Source: Paractinoplanes toevensis (lineage in GTDB: Bacteria > Actinomycetota > Actinomycetes > Mycobacteriales > Micromonosporaceae). Taken from it: a stretch of DNA of 64,000 bases. Below the pieces are notes generated by a model. The model did no database searches and was not told the origin of the DNA. It saw nothing but the letters and a program-made list of their open reading frames with translations. The translations under genes were made by a program, and so were the position numbers. The stretch is taken from positions 1 to 64,000 of the forward strand of contig NZ_BOQN01000156.1 of assembly GCF_018332695.1 (NCBI RefSeq). The letters run 5' to 3'. Shown piece by piece: positions 1 through 6,021 of the stretch. The stretch's first letter is position 1, and every line of letters begins with the position of its first letter.

Positions 1-99
1 CCACACCCGGTCTTGGTGCTGGCGACCAGCGGCCAGCATCGCCTTATAGCCGTCCCGGTCAGTGCCGAAGCGACCCTGCCCGACGGTCTGCTCCCGCCA
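1..99 (-). mobile_element. IS110-like transposase fragment, cut by window edge
   Basis: The minus strand can be read in one frame as a piece of a transposase. It contains a WREQTVG stretch, then GTDRDGYKAML and a DRVW motif at the edge, a pattern I associate with the N-terminal half of IS110-type DEDD transposases. Upstream (position 100 to about 260) no matching reading frame continues, so the 5' part looks broken. The rest of the element would lie left of the window. The match is from memory of the family, so the call is tentative. Confidence 0.4.
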
Positions 100-269
100 G
101 CGGGACGCACGCCAAATCTGAGCCACACCAAACTACGGTGGGCAGCCGATGTGAGAGCGACCCCGTTGGTCACCTCGACCAAGCCTGGCCGGGCTGCGGT
201 CGTGCTGCCAGTAAACAAGTAGCCGATGTGAGTGGGCCGAGAAAGTGTGTCCGGAAAGGCTGGTGGTTG

Positions 270-530
270 CTATTGCAGGAATGGCTGCCATTGCCGAATC
301 CGTGCGACCGTGACGCCCGGAGTAGTGAAATAGGGGTCTGCGGCGATCAGCGCGTCGACCGTCTCCCGGTCGGGCGCATCAACGATGATCATTGCTCCGC
401 TGTCGTCAGCGAATGGGCCTGCCATACGAATGGTGCCATCGCGGTGAAGGGCGGCGAGCCGATGGCGATGGGCGGCCCGTGCGGCCAGGCGTTCGGGTTC
501 ACTGGTGAAGGTCAACTCTACGGTCCACAT
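270..530 (-). CDS. YCII-domain protein
   Basis: This 86-residue protein has the size and layout of a single-domain YCII protein, a ferredoxin-like dimeric fold of mostly unknown function. The conserved parts are a middle block with RMAGPFADDSGAM, where Gly-Pro-Phe and Asp-Asp flank the presumed active pocket, and a C-terminal DPYFTTPGVTVARIRQW segment typical of the family. A His in the AHRHRLAALHRDGTI segment fits the family's conserved His. It is transcribed divergently from the Crp/Fnr gene, 49 bases away, so the regulator may control it. Its substrate cannot be predicted. Confidence 0.8.
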   Translation of the reverse strand: MWTVELTFTSEPERLAARAAHRHRLAALHRDGTIRMAGPFADDSGAMIIVDAPDRETVDALIAADPYFTTPGVTVARIRQWQPFLQ

Positions 531-565
531 GGCGGCACGCTATGCCGCCGTCACCGTACGGCGCA

Positions 566-579
566 GTATCACTTGATAC
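566..579. promoter_or_regulatory. palindrome abutting the Crp/Fnr start codon
   Basis: GTATCACTTGATAC has perfect 6-base arms (GTATCA and TGATAC) around a 2-base centre. It ends one base before the ATG of the Crp/Fnr gene and lies in the divergent promoter region with the YCII gene. The position suits an autoregulatory operator for the Crp/Fnr protein; this is inference. Confidence 0.4.
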
Positions 580-1233
580 ATGACTTCGGTGGGTTTCATC
601 CCGGCGCTACGAGCCCTGCCCTCAGCGAAGCTGGAGGCGGTTGACCGCGACAGTCACCCGGCGCGGTTCCGTGCCGGTGCGGTGATACGGCCTGCGGGTG
701 AACGGGCGAGCGCCGTCGTCCTACTGCTATCCGGCACCGTGGTGGCCACGCATACCCAGCCCTGCGGCGGTGAGGTGTGGCCCGATCGGTGGACGGGCCC
801 CGCGATCGTGGACAAGGCGGCCGTGCTGGATGGCGAAACACCGTCAACCGGGTTGGCGGCGATTACTGCGGTCACCGCACGACTGCTGCCTCGCATCCGA
901 TTCATGCGCTTGCTCGACGAGGAACAGTCGGTGCGTGAGCATGTGCTCGGACAGCTCGCGAAGGACGTCATGGCCAGTCGGCAGCGGCTCTCCCAAGCCG
1001 TCACGCTACCGGCGGTCGCTCAACTGGCCGCGTGGCTGGTAGCGCAGAATCCAACGGATCGAGTCGCCTGGCGAGGATCGCAAGAGCAGTTGGCGCGCAT
1101 GCTCGGGCGGAGTCGGGTAACCATCAACCGGGCCCTGGCGCGCCTTACCGATACTGGCGCCGTCCGAGTGACCGACCAGGGAATTGTCGTCGTTGATCGT
1201 AGCCGTCTCGACGTGTTCTCCAACGATTGCTGA
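580..1233 (+). CDS. Crp/Fnr-family transcriptional regulator
   Basis: The 217-residue protein has the length and domain order of the family: an N-terminal cyclic-nucleotide-type beta-roll (about residues 15-105), a dimerisation helix (about 108-140) and a C-terminal winged helix (about 145-217). The recognition helix is seen at QEQLARMLGRSRVTINRAL, followed by the wing TGAVRVTDQGIVVVD. No Fnr-type N-terminal cysteine cluster is present and the phosphate-binding cassette is not obvious, so the signal is unknown. The ATG is preceded directly by a palindrome, which suggests self-regulation. The neighbouring divergent YCII gene is the likeliest target. Confidence 0.85.
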   Translation: MTSVGFIPALRALPSAKLEAVDRDSHPARFRAGAVIRPAGERASAVVLLLSGTVVATHTQPCGGEVWPDRWTGPAIVDKAAVLDGETPSTGLAAITAVTARLLPRIRFMRLLDEEQSVREHVLGQLAKDVMASRQRLSQAVTLPAVAQLAAWLVAQNPTDRVAWRGSQEQLARMLGRSRVTINRALARLTDTGAVRVTDQGIVVVDRSRLDVFSNDC

Positions 1234-1610
1234 CCAGCCGCCCAGAGGGCAACGCGGCCGGCCACAGTGCCTCGACGGGACAAGCGGCCGCAATGTCACG
1301 CCCGCGGACTGCACTTGATCACCTGTCCGCACATGCCGCCGACCGAGCGCGCTGGTCACCCCGTTGGTCAGTCGACGTCACGCGTCCCGAGGTCTTCCGG
1401 GCTGCTCGGTATGGATTGCACTGGACAATGGCGTCACGACCAACGAGGCGAAACGCGCTGTGGTGGAGGGATTGATACGGCTTGCGAACTCTGCTGGCTA
1501 CCGTGACCGGCCCGACGACAGTCTCTGGTCGTGCGCACCTGTCTTCGGGGTGCCGTGCCTTGCGGTCGTGGCCGGCGGCCGGACAGCGACTTTCCCGCAG
1601 CCGGTGCCGT
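1234..1610. other. gene-poor stretch
   Basis: I find no convincing gene here. Short plus-strand frames exist but show neither recognisable domains nor a plausible start and ribosome binding site. It may be decayed DNA between the Crp/Fnr gene and the mutarotase-like gene. Confidence 0.4.
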
Positions 1611-1967
1611 TCACCGAGTCGGCCAGGAGAAGTCCCAGACCAGGTCGCCGGGATCGTCGCCAATGTCGGTTGCTGGGGTGTCGACGAGGTACGGTGCGAC
1701 CTCCTGCTGCCAGCGCTGATTCACCGGATCCTTGTCCAGGACTTCGTCCATGTGCTGACGGTCGAGCGCGACCACCTGATGGGTGAGGATCAAGTCGTTG
1801 CGGTAGATCCGCCAGGCTATGACACCGGCGGCGCGCATCACCGCGTCCAGGTCGGCCGGGATCGCCCGGTGGAAGTCGTCGTACGCCGGGCCCCGGCCTG
1901 GCGCCAGAAAGGTGTGAAACTCAAACGGCTCGCCGGGCCCTGCACTGCTCACTTCAGCTCCGTCCAA
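1611..1967 (-). CDS. L-rhamnose mutarotase-like protein
   Basis: The 118-residue product resembles the RhaM family of small dimeric alpha/beta-barrel sugar mutarotases. Matching features are an early FLAPGRGPAYDDFHRAIPAD segment, where family members carry a Tyr-x-x-x-His stretch, then GVIAWRIYRNDLILTHQV, and a C-terminal NQRWQQEVAPYL block. RhaM interconverts alpha and beta anomers of rhamnose. No other rhamnose gene is nearby, so the physiological substrate may differ. The first 12 residues are not conserved in the family as I know it, and the true start could be a little further in. Confidence 0.7.
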   Translation of the reverse strand: MDGAEVSSAGPGEPFEFHTFLAPGRGPAYDDFHRAIPADLDAVMRAAGVIAWRIYRNDLILTHQVVALDRQHMDEVLDKDPVNQRWQQEVAPYLVDTPATDIGDDPGDLVWDFSWPTR

Positions 1968-2107
1968 GGTCGAGCCGTGCTGGACTTGGCCGTGACGGGA
2001 GCCTCGGCTTCGACAGCTGTACGACGGCCCAGCGCCGGTTCCGGGCCGGGCTGGCCCTGCATCTATTCAACGGCGAGACCGGTTCGTTCTCCAGTGCCTC
2101 CGCGTTC

Positions 2108-2584
2108 TTGACCTACACCCTGGCCATGTCGCCACGACATGATCTGCTCGCCGTGATCAGGCGCGGCGCGATACCCAATCTCGCCGGCCGGCTGCTGCCG
2201 CACCACGATCGCACCGGTCGTGTGTCCGGTCTGCGAGTTGCCGGGCTTGAGCCGTTCCGCCTCTACCATCTGGTTCACGTCCCGACGGGTGCCCGGATGG
2301 TGATCGCCGACCGGGAGCACTTCCCGCGCACGGCGCACGGCGATATCCCGGAAGAGGCGTTCGGTCCCCGAGGCCCTGGTCTCGATGTACCCGTGAGTGC
2401 GTCGGAGCAGCATGTGACCGACATTGTGGATGAGCTGTCCGATCCGATGCTGCGGTTGTTGGCCGGCCTGGTGGTGCGGGTCTGCACCGTTGGTCCTGGT
2501 GAACGATGGTCGTTGGGGGTACTGGTCCGGAGGGTCGGAGCTCTCTGGGGCGGCAGACCGGTGGGAGGTGCGGTGGCAGCGTGA
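2108..2584 (+). CDS. hypothetical protein, possibly truncated
   Basis: I do not recognise this frame. From a TTG start it gives 158 residues with sensible composition in its first 120 (HDLLAVIRRGAIPNLAGRLL, later VTDIVDELSDPMLRLLAGLV). The same frame stays open upstream to about 1982 with plausible sequence (RRFRAGLALHLFNGETGSF) but without a clear start codon or ribosome binding site. The annotated start is therefore a minimum, and the gene may have lost its 5' end. Its last 25 residues overlap the next ORF in another frame and look less natural, so a frameshift joining the two is possible. Confidence 0.35.
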   Translation: MTYTLAMSPRHDLLAVIRRGAIPNLAGRLLPHHDRTGRVSGLRVAGLEPFRLYHLVHVPTGARMVIADREHFPRTAHGDIPEEAFGPRGPGLDVPVSASEQHVTDIVDELSDPMLRLLAGLVVRVCTVGPGERWSLGVLVRRVGALWGGRPVGGAVAA

Positions 2585-2738
2585 GCCTGATCCTCGTCAT
2601 ATCGCGTACGCGCTCACCGATCCGGTGGCCGGCATCCCTGGTGCGCAGTCGGTGGCCGAACCCGGCGGCAGCTACATCGATGTGACTCTGGATGGCGCGT
2701 CGTTGCGTCTGCGGCGGGCGGATGGCCGTGGACAGTGA
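2499..2738 (+). CDS. hypothetical small protein
   Basis: A GTG start gives 79 residues with a soluble, protein-like composition: DRWEVRWQREPDPRHIAYAL, then GGSYIDVTLDGASLRLRR near the end. No family is recognised. It overlaps the preceding frame by 86 bases, which suggests either overlapping genes or a frameshift in a formerly longer gene. Its stop is interleaved with the start of the next small ORF (GTGA), a pattern of translational coupling that supports both being expressed. Confidence 0.4.
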   Translation: MNDGRWGYWSGGSELSGAADRWEVRWQREPDPRHIAYALTDPVAGIPGAQSVAEPGGSYIDVTLDGASLRLRRADGRGQ

Positions 2739-2908
2739 CGCGCCGCCGGGAGGTGATCTCACGTGCCGACTGGGAGCGGTTGAGCCCAGTGGATCAGTAC
2801 CTGGTGTGGCGGGCGGTCGACCGGAGAGAGGCCAGACGGGCTATGCGGGCGCTGCGGTCTTCGGCACGGTCGTCACGCTGGCGTCTGTGTTCGTCACCGG
2901 TCGGATGA
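2735..2908 (+). CDS. very small basic protein (57 aa)
   Basis: A GTG start inside the GTGA overlap with the preceding stop opens a 57-codon frame. The product is strongly basic and begins TRRREVISRADWERLSPVDQ, then has an RAVDRREARRAMRALR helix. The N-terminal half looks like a designed helical protein, whereas the last 15 residues are low in structure. No homologue is recognised. Confidence rests on the start/stop overlap and composition only. Confidence 0.35.
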   Translation: MTRRREVISRADWERLSPVDQYLVWRAVDRREARRAMRALRSSARSSRWRLCSSPVG

Positions 2909-3031
2909 TCCGGGGAGGCGCTGATCGTTCGATGCCTGGAGTGTCAACGGCGAACTCAGCTCGTTTCGCCCACGTGGGCATGTCGTGGGCCGCTCTTGTG
3001 AGCACTTCCTGCTCCGGCTGTGCCACAAAAC

Positions 3032-3106
3032 CTCCAGCCGATACGGATCGTCAGGAAGCATCGACGGGTCGAGTTCGAGGTTGAGGCTTTTGAGGATCGC
3101 TCGCAC
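3032..3106 (-). pseudogene. Imm8-like immunity protein, 5' remnant
   Basis: An ATG on the minus strand opens with MRAILKSLNLELDPSML and then PDDPYRLE, which matches what I remember of the N-terminus of Imm8-family immunity proteins from polymorphic toxin loci. After about 25 codons the similarity stops and none of the three frames resumes it, so only the 5' scrap remains. The family assignment is from memory and the match is short. Confidence 0.35.
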
Positions 3107-3380
3107 GCCGCCAATCCTGCCGTACGAAACGTCCGCTCATAGCCGCCGAGCGAGCGGCGTGGCCTGGGTGAGCTGTTACGCGGCGTGACGCACGTGGGGC
3201 AACCCGCGGGCAACCCGACGCACACTCGTAGCCGATGACAGTGAATTTGATCATGGACGACGCACTTTACGAATGGCGTGTTGAATGGCCAAAAACTGTT
3301 ATATCAATCGATGATGGTTGGTCGCTTGCCAATCCTCATTGAGGGTTCGGCAGCACTCTCGTAACATGCAAGCAACGGTA

Positions 3381-3392
3381 GTTAACGTTAAC
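3381..3392. promoter_or_regulatory. LacI-type palindromic operator upstream of GH62 gene
   Basis: GTTAACGTTAAC is a perfect 12-base palindrome with a central CG, the style of LacI-family operators. It lies 53 bases before the GTG of the secreted arabinofuranosidase gene, in an AT-richer promoter region. Sugar-responsive LacI repressors commonly control such genes in actinobacteria. No LacI gene lies in this window, so the regulator would act from elsewhere. Confidence 0.55.
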
Positions 3393-3445
3393 AATGAGGG
3401 TCCCTCGACCTTGAGCGCTGCCGCCCCTAACTCAGGAGAGAATCT

Positions 3446-4864
3446 GTGAACAAATCCAGACGAATGAATGTCGCCATGGCTTCGGCCGGCGCCGTGCTGC
3501 TGGGATCGGCTGCGCTCACGGTGGCGCTGCCGGCCAGCGCCGCCGCAGCGGGCTGTTCGGTCAACTACACCATCGCCTCGCAGTGGCAGGGCGGATTCGG
3601 CGCCAATGTATCCATCAAGAACCTCGGCGACGCGTTGAGCAGCTGGTCTCTGACCTGGACATACACCGCCGGGCAGACCGTGACCCAGTCGTGGAACACC
3701 TCGCTGACCCAGAGCGGTTCCGCCGTCACAGCCAAGAACGTCGGCTACAACGGCTCGATCGGCACGAACGGCGAGGTGTCGTTCGGCTTCAACGGTTCGT
3801 CGAACGGCAGCAACCCGGTCCCGTCCGACTTCGCCCTCAACGGCGTGGCATGCACCGGGCAGCCGACCACCACCACCCCGCCGGTCACCCCCTCCTCGGA
3901 GCCGCCGGTCACCCCGACCTCGCAGCCGCCGTCGAGCCCGCCGGCCTCCTGCGCGCTGCCGACGTCCTACCGCTGGACGTCGACCGGCCCGCTGGCGCAG
4001 CCGAAGTCCGGCTGGGCGTCGCTCAAGGACTTCACGATCGCCCCCTACCAGGGTAAGCAGCTGGTGTACGCCACCACCCACAGCAGCAGCGCCACCGGTG
4101 GCTGGGGCTCGATGAACTTCGGTCTGGTCGACAACCTCAACCAGCTCGGCTCGGCCACCCAGACCACCATGAACCAGAGCACCGTCGCGCCGTCGCTGTT
4201 CTACTTCGCGCCGAAGAACATCTGGGTCCTCGCCCACCAGTGGGGTGGCCCCGCGTTCTCCTACCGGACCTCCACCAATCCGGCCAACGCCAACGGCTGG
4301 TCCGCCCCGCAGACCTTGTCGACCGCCAGCATCACCGGCTCCGGCACCGGCGTGATCGACCAGACGATCATCGGTGACAGCCAGAACATGTATCTGTTCT
4401 TCGCCGGTGACAACGGCAAGATCTACCGGCAGATCATGCCGATCGGGAACTTCCCGGGCAGCTTCGGCTCGAACTACACGACGATCATGAGCGATACCTC
4501 GGAAAACCTGTTCGAGGCGCCGCAGGTCTACAAGGTGCAGGGCCGCGAGCAGTACCTGATGATCGTCGAGGCCCGGACCAGCTCCTGGGAGCGCTACTTC
4601 CGCTCGTTCACGGCGACCAGTCTGAGCGGCACCTGGACGCCTAACGCGGTGACCTATAACAACCCGTTCGCGGGCAAGGCCAACAGCGGTGCCACCTGGA
4701 CCAACGACATCAGCCATGGCGAGCTGCTGCGTACCAGCGCGGATCAGACGAACACGATCGACCCGTGCAACTTGCAGCTGCTGTACCAGGGCCGCGCCAC
4801 GAACTCGAGCGGTGACTACGGCCTCCTGCCGTACCGGCCGGGTCTGCTAACCCTGCGCCGCTGA
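3446..4864 (+). CDS. secreted GH62 alpha-L-arabinofuranosidase with CBM2
   Basis: The 472-residue enzyme should remove arabinose side chains from arabinoxylan outside the cell. A twin-basic signal peptide ends near ASAAAAG (residues 1-36). A family 2 carbohydrate-binding module follows (37-136), bounded by Cys37 and Cys136 and with exposed Trp residues. A Pro/Thr/Ser linker spans about 138-167, and the GH62 five-bladed propeller about 169-472. The expected acidic triad is visible as Asp195 (SLKDFT), Asp305 (VIDQTIIGD) and Glu357 (LFEAPQVYK). Cys169 and Cys441 may pair. The GTG start has AGGAGAG six bases upstream. A palindromic operator precedes it and a hairpin terminator follows, so it is probably a single-gene unit. 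Confidence 0.93.
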   Translation: MNKSRRMNVAMASAGAVLLGSAALTVALPASAAAAGCSVNYTIASQWQGGFGANVSIKNLGDALSSWSLTWTYTAGQTVTQSWNTSLTQSGSAVTAKNVGYNGSIGTNGEVSFGFNGSSNGSNPVPSDFALNGVACTGQPTTTTPPVTPSSEPPVTPTSQPPSSPPASCALPTSYRWTSTGPLAQPKSGWASLKDFTIAPYQGKQLVYATTHSSSATGGWGSMNFGLVDNLNQLGSATQTTMNQSTVAPSLFYFAPKNIWVLAHQWGGPAFSYRTSTNPANANGWSAPQTLSTASITGSGTGVIDQTIIGDSQNMYLFFAGDNGKIYRQIMPIGNFPGSFGSNYTTIMSDTSENLFEAPQVYKVQGREQYLMIVEARTSSWERYFRSFTATSLSGTWTPNAVTYNNPFAGKANSGATWTNDISHGELLRTSADQTNTIDPCNLQLLYQGRATNSSGDYGLLPYRPGLLTLRR

Positions 4865-4880
4865 TCAACGAACAGGTACG

Positions 4881-4920
4881 CAGAAGGCGGGCCCGGTTTC
4901 CACCAGGCCCGCCCGGTTCT
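4881..4920 (+). terminator. terminator after GH62 gene
   Basis: GGCGGGCC and GGCCCGCC form an 8-base stem around a 12-base loop. CAGAA and TTCTG flanks can extend the pairing. It begins 17 bases after the GH62 stop codon. Confidence 0.65.
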
Positions 4921-5004
4921 GAGCGTGAGTAGCGATTCTGTCCCGTGAAGAGTGATCGATGGCTATCGTGCTCGATCGTTGGGCCGTGAAGCAGGACCGC
5001 GTGC

Positions 5005-5228
5005 TCAGCCCTCGAGCAGGTCTCGCAACGCCGCTGCGGCCAGCGTGTCGCCGCCTCCGCGGCTTGATGGAAATGTCGTTCGGCACCGGCCAGGTCACCG
5101 TGGCTTTGGAGCAGGTTCGCGAGGTTGTGATGTGCGTGCGTATCGCCGAGCTCGGCGCCGGCGCGGTAGGCAGCTTCCGCGGGCTTCTCTCTGCTTGTGA
5201 CCGCATTTGGGGCGATGGCGTGCACCAC
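5005..5228 (-). pseudogene. TPR protein, 3' remnant with frameshift
   Basis: The minus strand encodes AAYRAGAELGDTHAHHNLAN and then LLQSHGDLAGAERHFHQAAEA, two typical tetratricopeptide helices. At about 5053 the frame breaks. Adding one base restores GDTLAAAALRDLLEG and a stop at 5005-5007, a natural TPR-protein C-terminus. The piece therefore carries a single-base deletion and lacks its 5' part. It lies directly downstream of the barstar remnant, so the two were probably neighbours or are now joined by a deletion. Confidence 0.6.
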
Positions 5229-5269
5229 CTACATGCGTCGGTAGCGGCCCGACCCACGGTGCCGTGGGC

Positions 5270-5402
5270 CGGAGGCGTCCAAGTTTCCGTGCCACGTGTG
5301 GTAGCAGAGCAACGTGGAGAACTCTCGGGCGAAGCCGTCGAGGTCTGAAAAGTTCGCCCCGTCGATAGTCAGGACGGGCAACTCTTCGCCGCTGGTGACC
5401 AT
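5270..5402 (-). pseudogene. barstar-like (RNase inhibitor) 5' remnant
   Basis: From an ATG at 5402 the frame reads VTSGEELPVLTIDGANFSD, then LDGFAREFSTLL and TWHGNLDA, which matches the N-terminal half of barstar-family inhibitors of barnase-type RNases. The next expected motif (F-N-D-I-L-R-G-G) is missing and the frame runs into unrelated sequence. No toxin gene remains beside it. Open sequence upstream to 5507 is probably not part of the protein. Confidence 0.55.
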
Positions 5403-5634
5403 GACTGGAATATGACGGAGCCGTGCAGGCGTCGGCATCCGGATTTGCGGCGATCCGTGTCTCATCCGGTAGCACAGCATGAGCGCCGGACGTTGGGCGC
5501 CTACCACCTATCCTCGGGTTGCGACAAACGATCGGAGCCGACGATCTTGCGTGGTGAAATGGCCGCATGATCCGTGATCGTCCGGCCGCTGGGCGGGGTC
5601 TTCTCGCGCACAGAATCGACGTAGCCTGACGGGC

Positions 5635-6000
5635 ATGCCCACCTACACCCCCGGACAGGTCGTCGAGAAGACCGGGTTCAGCCTGGACACGCTGCGCTAC
5701 TACGAGAAGATCGGCCTGCTCGAGGACGTGCCGCGCACGTCCGGCGGCCGGCGGCAGTACCGGGACGACGACGTGGGGTGGCTGGAGATGTTGCGCTGCC
5801 TGCGCGACACCGGCATGCCGATCGCCCGGATGCTCGAGTTCGCCGAGCTGAGCCGCGAGGAAGAGTCGATCCCCGATCGGATCGCGCTGCTCGAGGAGCA
5901 TGACCGGGACGTCGAGGAGCGCATCGACATCCTGCTGCGCCAGCGTGACCACATCCGCGGCAAGATCGCCTATTACAAGTCGGTGACCGGCCCGCGGTAG
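5635..6000 (+). CDS. MerR-family transcriptional regulator
   Basis: The 121-residue protein begins with the MerR winged helix (about residues 4-72): YTPGQVVEKTGFSLDTLRYY, then EKIGLLEDVPRTSGGRRQY. An antiparallel coiled-coil helix for dimerisation follows (about 80-118). There is no long C-terminal effector domain and no metal-binding cysteine, so it belongs with the small MerR proteins that respond to an unknown signal. The ATG lies 5 bases after an ACGGGC stretch, a weak ribosome binding site. Convergent pheT follows, separated by a shared hairpin. Confidence 0.88.
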   Translation: MPTYTPGQVVEKTGFSLDTLRYYEKIGLLEDVPRTSGGRRQYRDDDVGWLEMLRCLRDTGMPIARMLEFAELSREEESIPDRIALLEEHDRDVEERIDILLRQRDHIRGKIAYYKSVTGPR

Positions 6001-6012
6001 GCCGCGGGCCGG
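5987..6012. terminator. bidirectional terminator between merR-type gene and pheT
   Basis: CCGGCCCGCGG and CCGCGGGCCGG form a perfect 11-base stem with a 4-base loop. The hairpin includes the MerR gene's stop codon and ends 9 bases from the pheT stop, so it can serve both convergent genes. Confidence 0.7.
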
Positions 6013-6021
6013 TCCGGTGAC

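Larger units (their letters stand above)
2909..3445. other. long intergenic region with an immunity-gene scrap
   Basis: Apart from the Imm8-like fragment on the minus strand and the operator in front of the GH62 gene, I see no gene here. Between about 3190 and 3380 the base composition becomes noticeably more AT-rich than the surroundings, as expected of a promoter region for the downstream secreted enzyme. Confidence 0.4.

Noticed and set aside
3299..4717. 472-codon minus-strand open frame opposite the GH62 gene
   Set aside because: It is the shadow of a high-GC gene: Arg/Gly/Ala-rich, no domain, no ribosome binding site, and the plus-strand frame has full GH62 motifs.
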